A stretch of DNA of 64,000 bases from Ectothiorhodospira mobilis (GTDB lineage: Bacteria > Pseudomonadota > Gammaproteobacteria > Ectothiorhodospirales > Ectothiorhodospiraceae). Location of the stretch: NCBI RefSeq assembly GCF_016584115.1, contig NZ_NRSK01000002.1:62001-126000 (forward strand), written 5' to 3'. Both the position numbers and the translations under genes were made by a program. Each line of letters opens with the position of its first letter. The stretch's first letter is position 1. Below, one piece after another: positions 1 through 10,038 of this stretch. The notes below the pieces were generated by a model. The model did not search any database. It had not been told where the DNA came from and saw only the letters and a program-made list of their open reading frames with translations.

Positions 1-317
1 ACGGCGGCCTGCAGGCGACGGGCAGCGGGCCAGTCCCGGGGCGGCGCGAACACCCCCTCCTGCAGCTGTCCGGCGGCCGCGGCCAGGGACCAGGTATCCC
101 CCTCCGGGGAGACCCCCACCAGGGCCTGGCCGATGCCGCCATCCGCGTCCGGCACGGTGAGCACCTGCTCCGGCCGCGCCCGGAACCCGGCCGCCGCCAC
201 CCACTGGCGCACCCGCTGTGGCTGTCCTTCCAGCCAGGCGGACAGACCCTCCGCCTCCAGCGGCACCAGGGGGATCGGGGTCTCGGGGGTGTCGGCCGTG
301 GCGAAACAATCGTTCAT
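1..317 (-). CDS. M17 leucyl aminopeptidase family protein, N-terminal fragment at window edge
   Basis: The frame runs off the left edge, so only about 105 N-terminal residues are visible. They start MNDCFATADTPETPIPLVPL and continue with a DGGIGQALVGV-like segment. This resembles the N-terminal, non-catalytic domain of cytosolic M17 zinc aminopeptidases of the PepB/leucyl aminopeptidase type. The metal-binding catalytic domain lies outside the window, so activity cannot be judged. The ATG at 317 has a GAGGA ribosome-binding site a few bases upstream. The gene is divergent from yadG, with a 227-base gap that should carry both promoters. The family call rests on resemblance of the N-terminal domain only. 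Confidence 0.6.
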   Translation of the reverse strand, partial: MNDCFATADTPETPIPLVPLEAEGLSAWLEGQPQRVRQWVAAAGFRARPEQVLTVPDADGGIGQALVGVSPEGDTWSLAAAAGQLQEGVFAPPRDWPAARRLQAA

Positions 318-544
318 GACGTCCTCGGGGATGGGCGTGGGCCAAAAGAAGGCAGTGTACCCCAGGGCGCCGGCTTGCCTTCAAGCGGTCCCATGCGGGG
401 GGCGGGGGCGGCGAAGGGGCCGCCCGCCCCATGGGCCGCCGGCCATCGCCAACGGGTCCGGACGCAATGCATTGGCCCCGAATCCACCCGGGCGGGTAGA
501 ATAATGGGTTTACACAGGCCCGGGACCCGATCTTCCCCCTTACC

Positions 545-1468
545 ATGCCCAGCGCACTTTCCATCCGGCAGCTCACCAAGACCTACCGCAACGGCTTCGA
601 GGCCCTCAAGGGCATCGATCTCGATGTGGAGCCCGGTGACTTCTTCGCCCTGCTCGGACCCAACGGGGCCGGCAAGTCCACCACCATCAGCATCGTGGCC
701 TCCCTGGTGAACAAGACCGGCGGCAGCGTCTCCATCTTCGGCCACGACCTGGACCGGGACATCCACGCCGCCAAACGCTGCCTCGGGCTGGTGCCCCAGG
801 AGTTCAACTTCAACGTCTTCGAGCCGGTGGAGGAGATCCTGGTGAACCAGGCGGGGTATTACGGCATCCCCCGCCGGGAGGCCTGGAAGCGGGCGGAGAA
901 GTACCTGGTGGAGCTGGGGCTATGGGACAAGCGCAAAGGCATGGCCCGCATGCTCTCCGGGGGCATGAAGCGCCGCCTGATGATCGCCCGGGCCCTGGTG
1001 CACGAACCCCGGCTGCTGATCCTGGACGAACCCACCGCCGGGGTGGACATCGAGATCCGCCGCTCCATGTGGTCCTTCCTGCGGGAACTGAACCGCGAGG
1101 GGTGCACCATCATCCTCACCACCCACTATCTCGAGGAGGCGGAGAGCCTGTGCCGTCACATCGGCATCATCGACCAGGGGCGGATCATCGAGAACACCAC
1201 CATGAAGGGGCTGCTGTCCAAGCTCACCAGCGAGACCTTCATCCTGGATCTGAGCGAGCCCCTGATGCACCTGCCGGATCTGCCCCATCACCGGCTGCGC
1301 TGGGTGGACGAACTGACCCTGGAGGCGGACGTGGATCGGGACACGAGCCTCAATCAGTTGTTCCTGGACCTGCAAAGTAAGGGGATCCAGGTGCGCAGCA
1401 TGCGCAACAAGTCCAACCGCCTGGAGGAGCTGTTCATGCACATGGTGAACGGGAGCCGCAATCCATGA
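545..1468 (+). CDS. yadG: ABC-2 type transporter ATP-binding protein (YadG-like)
   Basis: 307-residue cytoplasmic ATPase subunit. The Walker A motif GPNGAGKST is at residues 38-46, the signature LSGGMKRR near 139, and Walker B LILDEPTAGVD near 157, followed by the TTHYLEEAE switch region typical of DrrA/NodI-like ABC-2 exporters. The C-terminal 90 residues form the usual extension. The stop overlaps the start of the permease gene by four bases (ATGA), so the two are translationally coupled and form a two-gene operon. In Escherichia coli the equivalent pair is yadG-yadH. The substrate is not known and nothing here reveals it. No clear Shine-Dalgarno precedes the ATG. Confidence 0.9.
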   Translation: MPSALSIRQLTKTYRNGFEALKGIDLDVEPGDFFALLGPNGAGKSTTISIVASLVNKTGGSVSIFGHDLDRDIHAAKRCLGLVPQEFNFNVFEPVEEILVNQAGYYGIPRREAWKRAEKYLVELGLWDKRKGMARMLSGGMKRRLMIARALVHEPRLLILDEPTAGVDIEIRRSMWSFLRELNREGCTIILTTHYLEEAESLCRHIGIIDQGRIIENTTMKGLLSKLTSETFILDLSEPLMHLPDLPHHRLRWVDELTLEADVDRDTSLNQLFLDLQSKGIQVRSMRNKSNRLEELFMHMVNGSRNP

Positions 1469-2238
1469 ACGCCCATGCCCAGTGGATCGCCTTCAAGACC
1501 ATCGTCCTCAAGGAGATCCTGCGGTTCTCCCGCATCTGGATCCAGACCATCCTGCCGCCCATGATCACCACCAGCCTCTACTTCATCATCTTCGGGGGGC
1601 TGATCGGCGGGCGCATCGGCGAGATGGAGGGCATCCGCTACATGGACTTCATCGTCCCCGGCCTGATCATGATGGCGGTGATCACCAACGCATACTCCAA
1701 CGTGGTGTCCTCCTTCTACAGCTCCAAGTTTCAGCGCCATCTGGAGGAGATGCTGGTCTCCCCCGTACCCAATTACCTGATCATCCTGGGCTTTGTGGGC
1801 GGCGGCGTGGCCCGGGGTCTGGCCGTGGGGGCAGGGGTGACCCTGGTGTCCATGTTCTTCAGCCCGCTCACGATCCACGACCCGCTGGTGGCGGTGACGG
1901 TGGTGCTGCTCACCGCCGTGCTCTTCTCCCTGGCGGGGCTGATCAACGGGGTCTTCGCCCGCAGCTTCGACGACATCTCCATCGTCCCCACCTTCGTCCT
2001 CACCCCCCTCACCTATCTGGGGGGGGTGTTCTATTCCATCAGCCTGCTGCCCGGGTTTTGGCAGGATGTCTCCCTGCTCAACCCCATCCTGTACATGATC
2101 AATGCCTTCCGTTACGGCTTCATCGGCCTTTCGGATATGGGGCTTGCCCTGTCCTACGGCATCATCCTGGGCTTTGTCGCCGCGCTCTTTCTCACGGCCC
2201 TGTACCTGCTGGATCGCGGCGTGGGCATCCGTAATTGA
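1465..2238 (+). CDS. yadH: ABC-2 type transporter permease (YadH-like)
   Basis: 257-residue inner-membrane protein of the ABC2_membrane family with about six hydrophobic helices. The amphipathic N-terminal stretch before the first helix (IAFKTIVLKEILRFSRIW) and the central SSFYSSKFQRHLEEMLVSP loop are typical of YadH/DrrB-like permeases. It pairs with the ATPase encoded immediately upstream through an ATGA overlap. The length matches the family norm of about 255 residues. Transport is presumably export, as for most ABC-2 systems, but the substrate is unknown. It converges with the diguanylate cyclase gene, whose stop lies six bases downstream, with a shared GC-rich hairpin at the junction. 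Confidence 0.9.
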   Translation: MNAHAQWIAFKTIVLKEILRFSRIWIQTILPPMITTSLYFIIFGGLIGGRIGEMEGIRYMDFIVPGLIMMAVITNAYSNVVSSFYSSKFQRHLEEMLVSPVPNYLIILGFVGGGVARGLAVGAGVTLVSMFFSPLTIHDPLVAVTVVLLTAVLFSLAGLINGVFARSFDDISIVPTFVLTPLTYLGGVFYSISLLPGFWQDVSLLNPILYMINAFRYGFIGLSDMGLALSYGIILGFVAALFLTALYLLDRGVGIRN

Positions 2239-2244
2239 CGGCCC

Positions 2245-4092
2245 TCAGGCCCCGGTGGGGTCCGGGGCCCGCTTATCTTCCTCCGGCGGATCCGCCGGCC
2301 AGAAACGGGCCTTGCCCCGGTGCTTGGCGCAGTACAGGGCCTGGTCCGCACTACCCATAAGGGCCTCGTAGCCGTCGCCATCTTCCGGATGGAAGCCGAT
2401 GCCGATGCTGCAGCCGATGCGCAGGACCCGGCCCTTGATCTCCACGGGCCGCCCCAGGATCTCCAGGATCTTGGCGGCCACCTCCCGGGCCTGTGCCCTG
2501 TACTCCAGGTCCTCCAGCAGCACCACGAACTCGTCCCCACCCACCCGGGCCACGGTATCCGAGGCGCGCACGGCGCCCATGAGACGATGGGCCACCTCGC
2601 ACAGCATCCGGTCGCCGGCATCATGGCCCAGGCGATCGTTCACTGGCTTGAAGTCATCCAGGTCGATGAACATCAGGGCCACCCCCTGGCCGCTGCGCCG
2701 GGCCTGGGCCAGGGCATGCTCCACCCGATCCCGCAGCAGGCTGCGATTGGCCAGCCCGGTGAGGGGGTCGTGCAGGGCCATATGGCGTATGTCTTCCTGG
2801 GCCTTCCTGCGCTGGGTGATGTTCACCGCCAGCCAGAGCACCGCCGGGCACCCCATGACATCGGCATCCAGGGGGGTGACCCGGCCCTCGAACCACTGCG
2901 GCCCCACGGGGCCGTTGGATTCGTCCATGCCCACGTCTTTTGCCGACAGGGTGTATTCCAGGGTCTGGAGCTGACCCGAGGCCAGTACCCGGCGGATGTG
3001 CTCCAGGAACAGCCGGGCCTTATCCGCCGGGAGAACGTCCTCCACCGAAAGCCCCACCAGACCGTCATAGTCCTGATGGTAACCCGCCTCGTCCGTGCCG
3101 CCGAAGATCTCCAGGTAGCGGCCCTGTGCATCCAGGATGAAGAAGATATCGGGCATGGCCCGGATGATGGCCCGCAGGCGCTCCCCCTGGGCGCGGTACA
3201 GACGCTCGGATTCCCGCAGGCGCAGGGCCTGATAGGTGAGATTCCAGCTGAGCAGCCCCGCCATGAATACCAGCACCCCGCCCCCCAGGTACCAGGCCCC
3301 GGGACGCCCGGTCCAGGCCGCCCAGCCCTGGCGCGGCCGCGCGGCCATCTCCCAGCGCCCCCCGGTCACCGTCACGGCCTGACGCACCGTATTCTCCCGG
3401 AAAAGGGCCGGATCGCCGTAAAAGACCGCCCCTTGGGCACCCAGGCCGTCGCGTCCGCGCAGGGCGATTTCCAGATGCCGTTCCACCTCCCCCAACCGCG
3501 CCCGTTGCTGGATGGCCCCCAGGTTCACCGGGATGCTGCTCAGTCCCCAGTAACGCCGCCCCTCCGGTCCCGCCCGGTAGACGGGGGTGCGGATGAGCAA
3601 CCCCTCCCCCCCCTCCCGCAACGGCCAGGGACCGGCCAGTACGGTGCGGCCCTCGTCCATCATCCGCCGCACCGAGGCCCCCTGCTCCGGATGGTGGTAG
3701 AGATCCATTCCCAGGACCGCCTCGTTGCCCTCCCGGGGGTAGACGTAGCGGATGACATTGTCCGGGGCCAGGGTGAGGTTGCGCATGACATCCGGGCGGC
3801 GGGCATAGAGCGCGGCGGCGATCTGCTCGAATTCCTTCCGGTCCAGATCGGGGTGGATGCCGGTATAGGTGGACAACACCAGGGTCAGATGCACAGTGGC
3901 GCTGAGCTCCCCCTCCAGGCGCGCACGGTAGGTGGTCAGTTCCTGGAGCACCCGGGCCCGCGCCCGGTCCTCCAGACGGTGGGCCCAGGCATGATCCACC
4001 ATCCAGCAGGCCCCGGCGGTGAGGGCCGCCCCCAGCAGGCCCGCGGCGAGGGCCTTGAAGGCACAGGGATGGGAGAAGGGGTTGGGGGGCAT
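2245..4092 (-). CDS. CHASE-PAS-GGDEF membrane diguanylate cyclase
   Basis: 615 residues, predicted to make c-di-GMP at the inner membrane. A first transmembrane helix lies near residues 12-33. It is followed by an extracytoplasmic CHASE sensory domain (about 65-235), a second helix (about 268-287), a PAS domain (about 305-430) and a GGDEF domain (about 440-605). The active-site GGDEF is intact at 518-522. An RxxD inhibitory site (RASD, 509-512) lies the canonical five residues before it, so product inhibition is likely. There is no EAL domain. The CHASE ligand is unknown; this domain binds small molecules in other proteins. The gene is divergent from ettA and not part of an obvious operon. 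Confidence 0.88.
   Translation of the reverse strand: MPPNPFSHPCAFKALAAGLLGAALTAGACWMVDHAWAHRLEDRARARVLQELTTYRARLEGELSATVHLTLVLSTYTGIHPDLDRKEFEQIAAALYARRPDVMRNLTLAPDNVIRYVYPREGNEAVLGMDLYHHPEQGASVRRMMDEGRTVLAGPWPLREGGEGLLIRTPVYRAGPEGRRYWGLSSIPVNLGAIQQRARLGEVERHLEIALRGRDGLGAQGAVFYGDPALFRENTVRQAVTVTGGRWEMAARPRQGWAAWTGRPGAWYLGGGVLVFMAGLLSWNLTYQALRLRESERLYRAQGERLRAIIRAMPDIFFILDAQGRYLEIFGGTDEAGYHQDYDGLVGLSVEDVLPADKARLFLEHIRRVLASGQLQTLEYTLSAKDVGMDESNGPVGPQWFEGRVTPLDADVMGCPAVLWLAVNITQRRKAQEDIRHMALHDPLTGLANRSLLRDRVEHALAQARRSGQGVALMFIDLDDFKPVNDRLGHDAGDRMLCEVAHRLMGAVRASDTVARVGGDEFVVLLEDLEYRAQAREVAAKILEILGRPVEIKGRVLRIGCSIGIGFHPEDGDGYEALMGSADQALYCAKHRGKARFWPADPPEEDKRAPDPTGA
2248..2269. terminator. GC-rich hairpin between convergent yadH and diguanylate cyclase genes
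   Basis: Perfect 8-bp stem GGCCCCGG/CCGGGGCC around a 6-base loop TGGGGT. It sits in the last codons of the minus-strand gene and just after the yadH stop. There is no T-tract on either side, so it may act as a weak bidirectional terminator or an RNA 3'-end stabiliser. Confidence 0.45.
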
Positions 4093-4259
4093 GGCAGGCG
4101 CAAAGCGTGGACTTGATCCAGTGTACCGCGGTGCACTGCATCATGGCGATGTTCACCAGGACGGCCGTCGCCCCAAGGGACCGTCTGGAAAGAACGGCGC
4201 GAGTCCGGGATAATGCACGGCCACGCGCAGTCACGATCCATTCCCCAGACAGGTTTCTT

Positions 4260-5927
4260 ATGGCCCAGTACATCTACACCATGAACGGTGTGGGCAAGGT
4301 CGTCCCGCCCAAGAAGGAAATCCTCAAGGACATCTCCCTGAACTTCTTCCCCGGCGCCAAGATCGGGGTGCTGGGTTATAACGGCGCGGGCAAGTCCACC
4401 CTGCTGCGCATCATGGCGGGCGTGGATCAGGAATACGTGGGCGAGGCCCGGGCCCAGCCCGGCATCAAGATCGGCTATCTGCCCCAGGAACCGCAGCTGG
4501 ACCCGGACAAGGACGTACGCGGCAACGTGGAGGACGGTGTGGCCGAGATCAAGGCCCTGGTGGACCGGTTCAACGCCATCGCCGAGGAGTTCGCCGATCC
4601 CGACGCCGACTTCGAGACCCTGCTGGCGGAACAGGCAAAGCTCCAGGACCGCATCGACGCCGCCGGCGCCTGGGACCTGGAGCGCAAGCTGGAGGTGGCC
4701 GCCGACGCCCTGCGCCTGCCCCCCTGGGATGCGGACGTCAACCGCCTCTCCGGCGGCGAGCGCCGCCGCGTGGCCCTCTGCCGCCTGCTGCTCTCGGCAC
4801 CGGACATGCTGATCCTGGACGAGCCCACCAACCACCTGGACGCGGAATCGGTGGCCTGGCTGGAGCGCTTCCTGCAGGAGTTCCCCGGCACCGTGGTGGC
4901 CGTGACCCACGACCGCTACTTCCTGGACAACGTGGCCGGCTGGATCCTGGAACTGGACCGGGGGCACGGCATCCCCTGGCAGGGCAACTACTCCTCCTGG
5001 CTGGAACAGAAGGAGAAGCGCCTGGAGATCGAGGAGAAACAGGAGAACGCCCGCCGCAAGAACATGGAGGCGGAGCTGGAATGGGTGCGCAGCAACCCCA
5101 AGGGGCGCTCCGCCAAGAGCAAGGCCCGGCTCAAGCGCTTCGAGGAGATCTCCTCCCAGGAATACCAGAAGCGCAGCGAAACCAAGGAGATCTACATCCC
5201 GCCGGGCCCGCGCCTGGGGGATGTGGTGGTGGAACTGGACGGGGTGACCAAGGCCTACGGCGACCGGGTGCTCTACCAGGACCTGTCCTTCAGCATCCCC
5301 CGGGGCGGCATCGTGGGGGTCATCGGCCCCAACGGCGTGGGCAAGTCTACCCTCTTTCGCATGATCGTCGGCCAGGAGACCCCGGATGCCGGCAGCATCC
5401 GCGTGGGGGACACGGTGGATGTGGCCTACGTGGACCAGAGCCGCGACGCACTGCAGGACGAACGCAGCGTCTGGGAGGAGATCGCCGACGGCCAGGACAT
5501 CATCCACGTGGGCAACTACCAGATGCCCTCCCGGGCCTATGTGGGCCGCTTCAACTTCAAGGGCGGTGACCAGCAAAAGCTCATGAAGGAGCTCTCCGGC
5601 GGGGAACGCAACCGCGTGCACCTGGCCAAGCTGCTGCGCAGCGGCGGCAACCTGCTGCTGCTGGACGAACCCACCAACGACCTGGACGTGGAGACCCTCC
5701 GGGCCCTGGAGGAGGCCCTGCTGGACTTCCCCGGCAGCGCTGTGGTCATCTCCCACGACCGCTGGTTCCTGGACCGCATCGCCACCCATATCCTGGCCTT
5801 CGAGGAGGACGGCAACGTGGTGTTCTTCGAGGGCAATTACCAGGACTACGAAGAGGACCGGCGCAAGCGCCTGGGCACCGACGCCGACCAGCCCCACCGG
5901 GTGAAATACCGTCGCCTGGAGACCTGA
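4260..5927 (+). CDS. ettA: energy-dependent translational throttle protein EttA (ABC-F ATPase)
   Basis: 555 residues, identical in length to E. coli EttA. It has two ABC nucleotide-binding domains in tandem and no membrane segment. The first Walker A is GYNGAGKST and the second GPNGVGKST; the signatures are [12 protein letters not shown] and [12 protein letters not shown]. The ABC-F interdomain linker is rich in Glu, Lys and Arg (about residues 245-300). EttA binds the ribosomal E site and gates entry into elongation according to the ADP/ATP ratio. The frame is open further upstream, but the start [13 protein letters not shown] at 4260 matches the conserved EttA N-terminus. A GATAAT hexamer at 4209-4214 could be its -10 element. 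Confidence 0.95.
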   Translation: MAQYIYTMNGVGKVVPPKKEILKDISLNFFPGAKIGVLGYNGAGKSTLLRIMAGVDQEYVGEARAQPGIKIGYLPQEPQLDPDKDVRGNVEDGVAEIKALVDRFNAIAEEFADPDADFETLLAEQAKLQDRIDAAGAWDLERKLEVAADALRLPPWDADVNRLSGGERRRVALCRLLLSAPDMLILDEPTNHLDAESVAWLERFLQEFPGTVVAVTHDRYFLDNVAGWILELDRGHGIPWQGNYSSWLEQKEKRLEIEEKQENARRKNMEAELEWVRSNPKGRSAKSKARLKRFEEISSQEYQKRSETKEIYIPPGPRLGDVVVELDGVTKAYGDRVLYQDLSFSIPRGGIVGVIGPNGVGKSTLFRMIVGQETPDAGSIRVGDTVDVAYVDQSRDALQDERSVWEEIADGQDIIHVGNYQMPSRAYVGRFNFKGGDQQKLMKELSGGERNRVHLAKLLRSGGNLLLLDEPTNDLDVETLRALEEALLDFPGSAVVISHDRWFLDRIATHILAFEEDGNVVFFEGNYQDYEEDRRKRLGTDADQPHRVKYRRLET

Positions 5928-5938
5928 AGGAGCATCCC

Positions 5939-6427
5939 ATGGCCCCGCAGCCCTCTCCGGCGGAGATCTCCCAGGTCATCCAGATGTCCGTCGCCCCGGT
6001 CTTCCTGCTGGTGGGGGTGGCCGGGTTCGTCAACGCCTTCGTCGCCCGCCTCTCCCGGGTGGTGGACCGGAGGCGTCACCTGGCGGGGCTGCTGCGGGCC
6101 CCGGATCCGGAGCGTGAGGCCCTCATGCTGGAGGAGGTGGGCATCCTGGACCGGCGCGCCCGGCTGGTGCACATCGGCATCACCCTGAGCATCACCACCG
6201 CCCTGCTGGTGTGCCTGACCATCATCACCGTGTTTTTGGAGTTCTTCCTGGAGGTGGCCCAGCCCCAACTGGTGGGGGGATTCTTCGTGCTGGCCATGCT
6301 CTGCCTGGTGGGATCCCTGCTGGCCTTCCTGCGGGAGGTCTTCCTGGCCATCCGCAGCCTCAAGCTGAGCCATCGGGACACCACCGGTCCCCGCCGTCCC
6401 CTTACGGACGACGGCGAGACCCCGTAA
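5939..6427 (+). CDS. DUF2721 family membrane protein
   Basis: 162 residues. The N-terminal MSVAPVFLLVGVAGFVNAF helix, the following RLSRVVDRRR segment and two further hydrophobic helices (about residues 77-97 and 103-123) match the DUF2721 family of small inner-membrane proteins of unknown function. An AGGAG ribosome-binding site lies seven bases before the ATG. The gene follows ettA after 11 bases and precedes the DUF815 gene after 31 bases, so the three are probably co-transcribed. No catalytic motif is visible. Confidence 0.8.
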   Translation: MAPQPSPAEISQVIQMSVAPVFLLVGVAGFVNAFVARLSRVVDRRRHLAGLLRAPDPEREALMLEEVGILDRRARLVHIGITLSITTALLVCLTIITVFLEFFLEVAQPQLVGGFFVLAMLCLVGSLLAFLREVFLAIRSLKLSHRDTTGPRRPLTDDGETP

Positions 6428-6458
6428 CCCCCGCCGCGACCCAGGATCCGCACAGGAC

Positions 6459-7355
6459 ATGACAGCGCCCCAAGATCCGAAGGACGAGAGGCAGCGTTTC
6501 ACGGCCCTGCTGGAACGGGCGGAATCCCTGCTGGCACGGGTGGAGACCCTGCTGCCTGAGCCCGCGCCGGCGCCGGACTGGAACGCCCCCGCCTTCTGCT
6601 GGCGGGAGGGAAGCCTGCGGCCCATCCACCACGTCGCCCCCCTGGAACTGGAGGATCTGCTGCACCAGGACCGGCCCAAGGCCCTGCTGGAGCGCAACAC
6701 CCGCCAGTTCCTCCAGGGGTTTCCGGCCAACAACGCCCTGCTCTGGGGGGCCCGGGGCACGGGCAAGTCCTCCCTCATGCGGGCCCTGCTCACCCGCTAC
6801 CGGGAACAGGGGCTGCGTCTGGTACAGACGGACGCCCAGGCCCTGGTGGACCTGCCCCGCATCGTCGCGCCGCTGCGGGGGCGTCCGGAGCGGTTCATCG
6901 TGTTTGCAGACGATCTCTCCTTCGAGGCGGACGAGCCCGCCTACAAGGCCCTCAAGGCCACCCTGGACGGTTCCCTGGAGACCCCACCGGAGAACGTGCT
7001 CATCTATGCCACCTCCAACCGGCGCCATCTCATGCCCGAGCGCATGGCGGACAACCTGGAGGCGCGCCGGGTGGAGGACGAGATCCATCCCGGGGAGGCG
7101 GTAGAAGAGAAGGTCTCCCTGTCGGAACGCTTCGGGCTCTGGCTCTCCTTCCACCCCTTCTCCCAGGCCCAGTACCTGGAGGTGGTGGCCCACTGGCTGG
7201 AGCGTCTGGGGGGCGGCCCCCTGGACGAGGCCTGTCGCCGGGAGGCCCTGCAGTATGCCCTGCTGCGGGGATCACGCAGCGGCCGCGTGGCCTGGCAGTT
7301 CGCCCGGGACTGGACCGGGCGGCAAAAGACCGCGGAAGCGCCGCCCCGGGATTAA
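6459..7355 (+). CDS. DUF815 family AAA-type ATPase
   Basis: 298 residues. A charged N-terminal helix leads to a P-loop (GARGTGKSS, near residues 95-103), a Walker B-like stretch (FIVFADDLSF) and a sensor-like LIYATSNRRHLMPE motif. This is the arrangement of DUF815, a P-loop ATPase family of unknown role related to AAA proteins. The late region around SERFGLWLSFHPFSQ is also typical. It lies at the end of the probable ettA-DUF2721-DUF815 operon and is followed by a hairpin with six Ts. The cellular role is not known. Confidence 0.82.
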   Translation: MTAPQDPKDERQRFTALLERAESLLARVETLLPEPAPAPDWNAPAFCWREGSLRPIHHVAPLELEDLLHQDRPKALLERNTRQFLQGFPANNALLWGARGTGKSSLMRALLTRYREQGLRLVQTDAQALVDLPRIVAPLRGRPERFIVFADDLSFEADEPAYKALKATLDGSLETPPENVLIYATSNRRHLMPERMADNLEARRVEDEIHPGEAVEEKVSLSERFGLWLSFHPFSQAQYLEVVAHWLERLGGGPLDEACRREALQYALLRGSRSGRVAWQFARDWTGRQKTAEAPPRD

Positions 7356-7407
7356 CGCCCCGCTGATCCTGCACCCTGTTATCCACAGGGGGCATGGAAA
7401 TGGATCT

Positions 7408-7464
7408 GCCCCGGCCTGCATCGAGCACGGATGACCCTGCGCGTGCAGACCGGGGGGCTTTTTT
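7408..7464 (+). terminator. intrinsic terminator downstream of the DUF815 gene
   Basis: Inverted arms GCCCCGGCCTGCA (7408-7420) and TGCAGACCGGGGGGC (7444-7458) are followed immediately by six Ts (7459-7464). The loop is about 23 bases. The T-tract runs up to the stop codon of the convergent thrC, so the element ends plus-strand transcription exactly where thrC translation ends. Confidence 0.7.
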
Positions 7465-8606
7465 CAGTCCAGCTGATCCAGGATGGCCCGCTTCACCGCA
7501 TCCAGATCGGCCTCCACGGTGAGCGGCGGCCGGCTGCCCTGACGGATGGCCGTTTCCGGGTCCTTCAGGCCCTGGCCCGTGAGGGTGCAGACGATACTGG
7601 ATCCCTCGGGGATACGGCCGTTTTTCACATCCCGCAGGGCGCCGGCCAGGGAGGCGGCGGAGGCGGGCTCGCAGAAGACCCCCTCGCGCTCGGCCAGGAG
7701 CTTCTGCGCCGCCAGGATCTCCTCATCGCTGCATTCGTCGAACCAGCCCCCCGACTCCTCCTTCACCTTCCAGGCATAGTCCCAGGACTGGGGATGGCCG
7801 ATGCGGATGGCCGTGGCCACCGTTTCCGGATGGTCCACCATATGACCGCGCATGAAGGGGGCACTGCCGCTGGCCTGGTAACCCAGCATCTTCGGGCGGT
7901 TGCCCACCACCGCGCCGCCGGCGTACATGCAATGGCCCTTACAGAAGCTGCAGGCCTCGGTGACATGGTCCCCGGAGGCGGAGGAGTACTCGCAGTAGCC
8001 GATCCAGTGGGCGGTGATGTTGCCGGCATTGCCCACGGGCAGGCAGTGGTAGTCGGGGGCCCGCCCCAGCTCCTCCACGATCTCGAAGGCCGCCGTCTTC
8101 TGGCCCTGCAGGCGGTAGGGGTTCACGGAGTTGACGATGGTCACCGGCGCCGCCTGGGCCATCTCCTTCACCAGGCGCATGCCGTCGTCGAAGTTGCCCT
8201 TGATCTGCAGCACCGTGGCCCCGTGCATCATGGCCTGGGCCAGCTTGCCCTGGGCGATCTTGCCATCGGGGATGAGCACGAAGGCGCGGATGCCGGCGCG
8301 GGCGGCATAGGCCGCGGCGGAGGCGGAGGTGTTGCCGGTGGAGGCGCAGATGATGGCCCGCGCCCCCTCCTCCACCGCCCGGGTGACGGCCATGGTCATG
8401 CCCCGGTCCTTAAAGGAGCCGGTGGGGTTCAGGCCCTCGAACTTGACGTAGATGTCCACGTCCCGGCCCAGGGTGCGGGGGATGTTGTTGAGGCGGATCA
8501 GGGGGGTGTTGCCCTCCCCCAGGGCGATGACGCGGGCGTCGTCGTGCACCGGCAGGCGGTCGCGGTAGCGTTCGATGATGCCGGTGTAGCGGGAACGGAA
8601 TGGCAT
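7464..8606 (-). CDS. thrC: threonine synthase
   Basis: 380-residue PLP enzyme converting O-phosphohomoserine to threonine. The PLP lysine is K66 in GSFKDRG. The substrate and cofactor loops [11 protein letters not shown] (about 88-98) and [10 protein letters not shown] (190-199) and the late CEPASAAS motif mark the short, bacterial/archaeal ThrC type. Unusually, residues 205-237 hold an insertion with C205, C219, C222 and C226 (C-x13-C-x2-C-x3-C), where short threonine synthases normally run straight from the NITA helix to RMLGFQ. Homoserine dehydrogenase is encoded just upstream, so the last steps to threonine are co-transcribed. No homoserine kinase gene is present in the window. Confidence 0.93.
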   Translation of the reverse strand: MPFRSRYTGIIERYRDRLPVHDDARVIALGEGNTPLIRLNNIPRTLGRDVDIYVKFEGLNPTGSFKDRGMTMAVTRAVEEGARAIICASTGNTSASAAAYAARAGIRAFVLIPDGKIAQGKLAQAMMHGATVLQIKGNFDDGMRLVKEMAQAAPVTIVNSVNPYRLQGQKTAAFEIVEELGRAPDYHCLPVGNAGNITAHWIGYCEYSSASGDHVTEACSFCKGHCMYAGGAVVGNRPKMLGYQASGSAPFMRGHMVDHPETVATAIRIGHPQSWDYAWKVKEESGGWFDECSDEEILAAQKLLAEREGVFCEPASAASLAGALRDVKNGRIPEGSSIVCTLTGQGLKDPETAIRQGSRPPLTVEADLDAVKRAILDQLD

Positions 8607-8649
8607 GGTTCGGATCTCGGTCAGGCTGCGTTGGGACGTTGCGGCGGAA

Positions 8650-9960
8650 TCAGCGCAGGGCTTCCATGCGGATGCGCTGCACCGGGGCGATGACGCTGGA
8701 CAGGGCCTCGATGCGGCCGATGGCCTGATCCAGATTGCCCTCGCGCACGCGGTGGGTGAGCAGGATCACATCGGCCTCGTGGGTGTCCTCGTCGGGCTCT
8801 TTTTGCAGGATGGCCTCGATGCTGATGTCCAGCTCCGCCAGGATGCGGGTCACGTCGGCCATCACCCCGGGCTGGTCCACCACCCGCAGGCGAAGATAGA
8901 AGGCCGTCTCCACCTCGTCCATGGCCAGGATGCGGGTGTCGGCCAGGGCATCCGGCTGGAAGGCCAGGTGGGGCACCCGGTTCTCCGGGTCGATGGTCAG
9001 GGCCCGCACCACGTCCACCAGGTCCGCCACCACCGCCGAGGCGGTGGGCTCGGCACCGGCGCCGGCGCCGTAGTAGAGGGTCGGCCCCACGGCGTCACCC
9101 CAGACCAGCACGGCATTGAGCACCCCGTCCACATTGGCGATGAGGCGCCGCTCGGGGATGAGGGTGGGATGCACCCGCAACTCGATCCCCCGCGGGGTGC
9201 GCCGGGCGATGCCCAGGTGCTTGATACGGTAGCCCAGTTCACTGGCGTAGGCCACGTCCTCCCGGGAAACGCCGGTGATGCCTTCCATGTACACCCGGTC
9301 GAACTGCAGGGGTACGCCGAAGGCGATGGAGGCGAGGATGGTGAGCTTGTGGGCGGCGTCCACCCCCTCCACGTCGAAGGTGGGATCGGCCTCGGCATAG
9401 CCCAGATGCTGCGCCTCGGCCAGGACATCATCGAAGTCGCGGCCCTTGTCCCGCATCTCCGTGAGGATAAAGTTGGCGGTGCCGTTGATGATCCCCGCCA
9501 GCCATTCGATGCGGTTGCCCGCCAGCCCCTCGCGGATGGCCTTGATGATGGGGATCCCCCCGGCCACGGCGGCCTCGAAGGCCACCATCACGCCCTTTTC
9601 CTGGGCCCGCTGGAAGATCTCGTTGCCGTGGTGGGCGATCAGGGCCTTGTTGGCGGTGACCACGTGCTTGCCCTGGTCGATGGCCCGCAGCACCAGTTCC
9701 CGGGCCGGGGAGAGACCGCCGATGAGTTCGACGATCACCTCCACCTCGGGATCGTCCACCACCTGAAAGGCATCTTCGGTGAGGCGCATCCCGGTGGTGT
9801 CCAGATCCCCCAGGCTGTCCAGATTGCGCGCCGCGGCGGCGATGATCTCGATGCCCCTGCCGGCGCGGCGGGTGATCTCGTCCCGGTTGCGCGTGAGTAC
9901 ACGCACCGTGCCGCCACCCACGGTGCCCAGACCCAGGAGGCCAATCTTGACGGGTTTCAA
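8650..9960 (-). CDS. hom: homoserine dehydrogenase
   Basis: 436 residues, NAD(P)H-dependent reduction of aspartate semialdehyde to homoserine. The dinucleotide-binding [10 protein letters not shown] is at residues 9-18, the substrate domain contains [10 protein letters not shown] and [13 protein letters not shown], and a C-terminal ACT domain (about 350-430) is the usual site of threonine feedback. The protein starts [10 protein letters not shown] with a TTG codon at 9960, preceded by AGGAG at a spacing of seven bases. A perfect TATAAT lies 40 bases upstream of the start. It forms an operon with thrC, 43 bases downstream. Confidence 0.95.
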   Translation of the reverse strand: MKPVKIGLLGLGTVGGGTVRVLTRNRDEITRRAGRGIEIIAAAARNLDSLGDLDTTGMRLTEDAFQVVDDPEVEVIVELIGGLSPARELVLRAIDQGKHVVTANKALIAHHGNEIFQRAQEKGVMVAFEAAVAGGIPIIKAIREGLAGNRIEWLAGIINGTANFILTEMRDKGRDFDDVLAEAQHLGYAEADPTFDVEGVDAAHKLTILASIAFGVPLQFDRVYMEGITGVSREDVAYASELGYRIKHLGIARRTPRGIELRVHPTLIPERRLIANVDGVLNAVLVWGDAVGPTLYYGAGAGAEPTASAVVADLVDVVRALTIDPENRVPHLAFQPDALADTRILAMDEVETAFYLRLRVVDQPGVMADVTRILAELDISIEAILQKEPDEDTHEADVILLTHRVREGNLDQAIGRIEALSSVIAPVQRIRMEALR

Positions 9961-10000
9961 CAGCGAACTCCTTGTGGATTGGAAACGCAGAAAGGCCGGG

Positions 10001-10030
10001 ATTATAACGGAATCCGCCGGCGCCCATCAG
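10001..10030 (-). promoter_or_regulatory. putative sigma-70 promoter of hom-thrC
   Basis: On the minus strand a perfect -10 hexamer TATAAT occupies 10006-10001, about 40 bases before the TTG start of hom. The -35 position (near 10024-10029) reads only GATGGG, a poor match, so an activator or attenuation could be involved. It separates hom-thrC from the signalling operon that ends at 10039. Confidence 0.45.
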
Positions 10031-10038
10031 GAGCGCCG

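Noticed and set aside
318-544. Gap between the aminopeptidase and yadG searched for an RNA gene
   Set aside because: No tRNA or riboswitch-like fold was found. A TAGAAT near 497 could be a -10, but the -35 spacing is poor.
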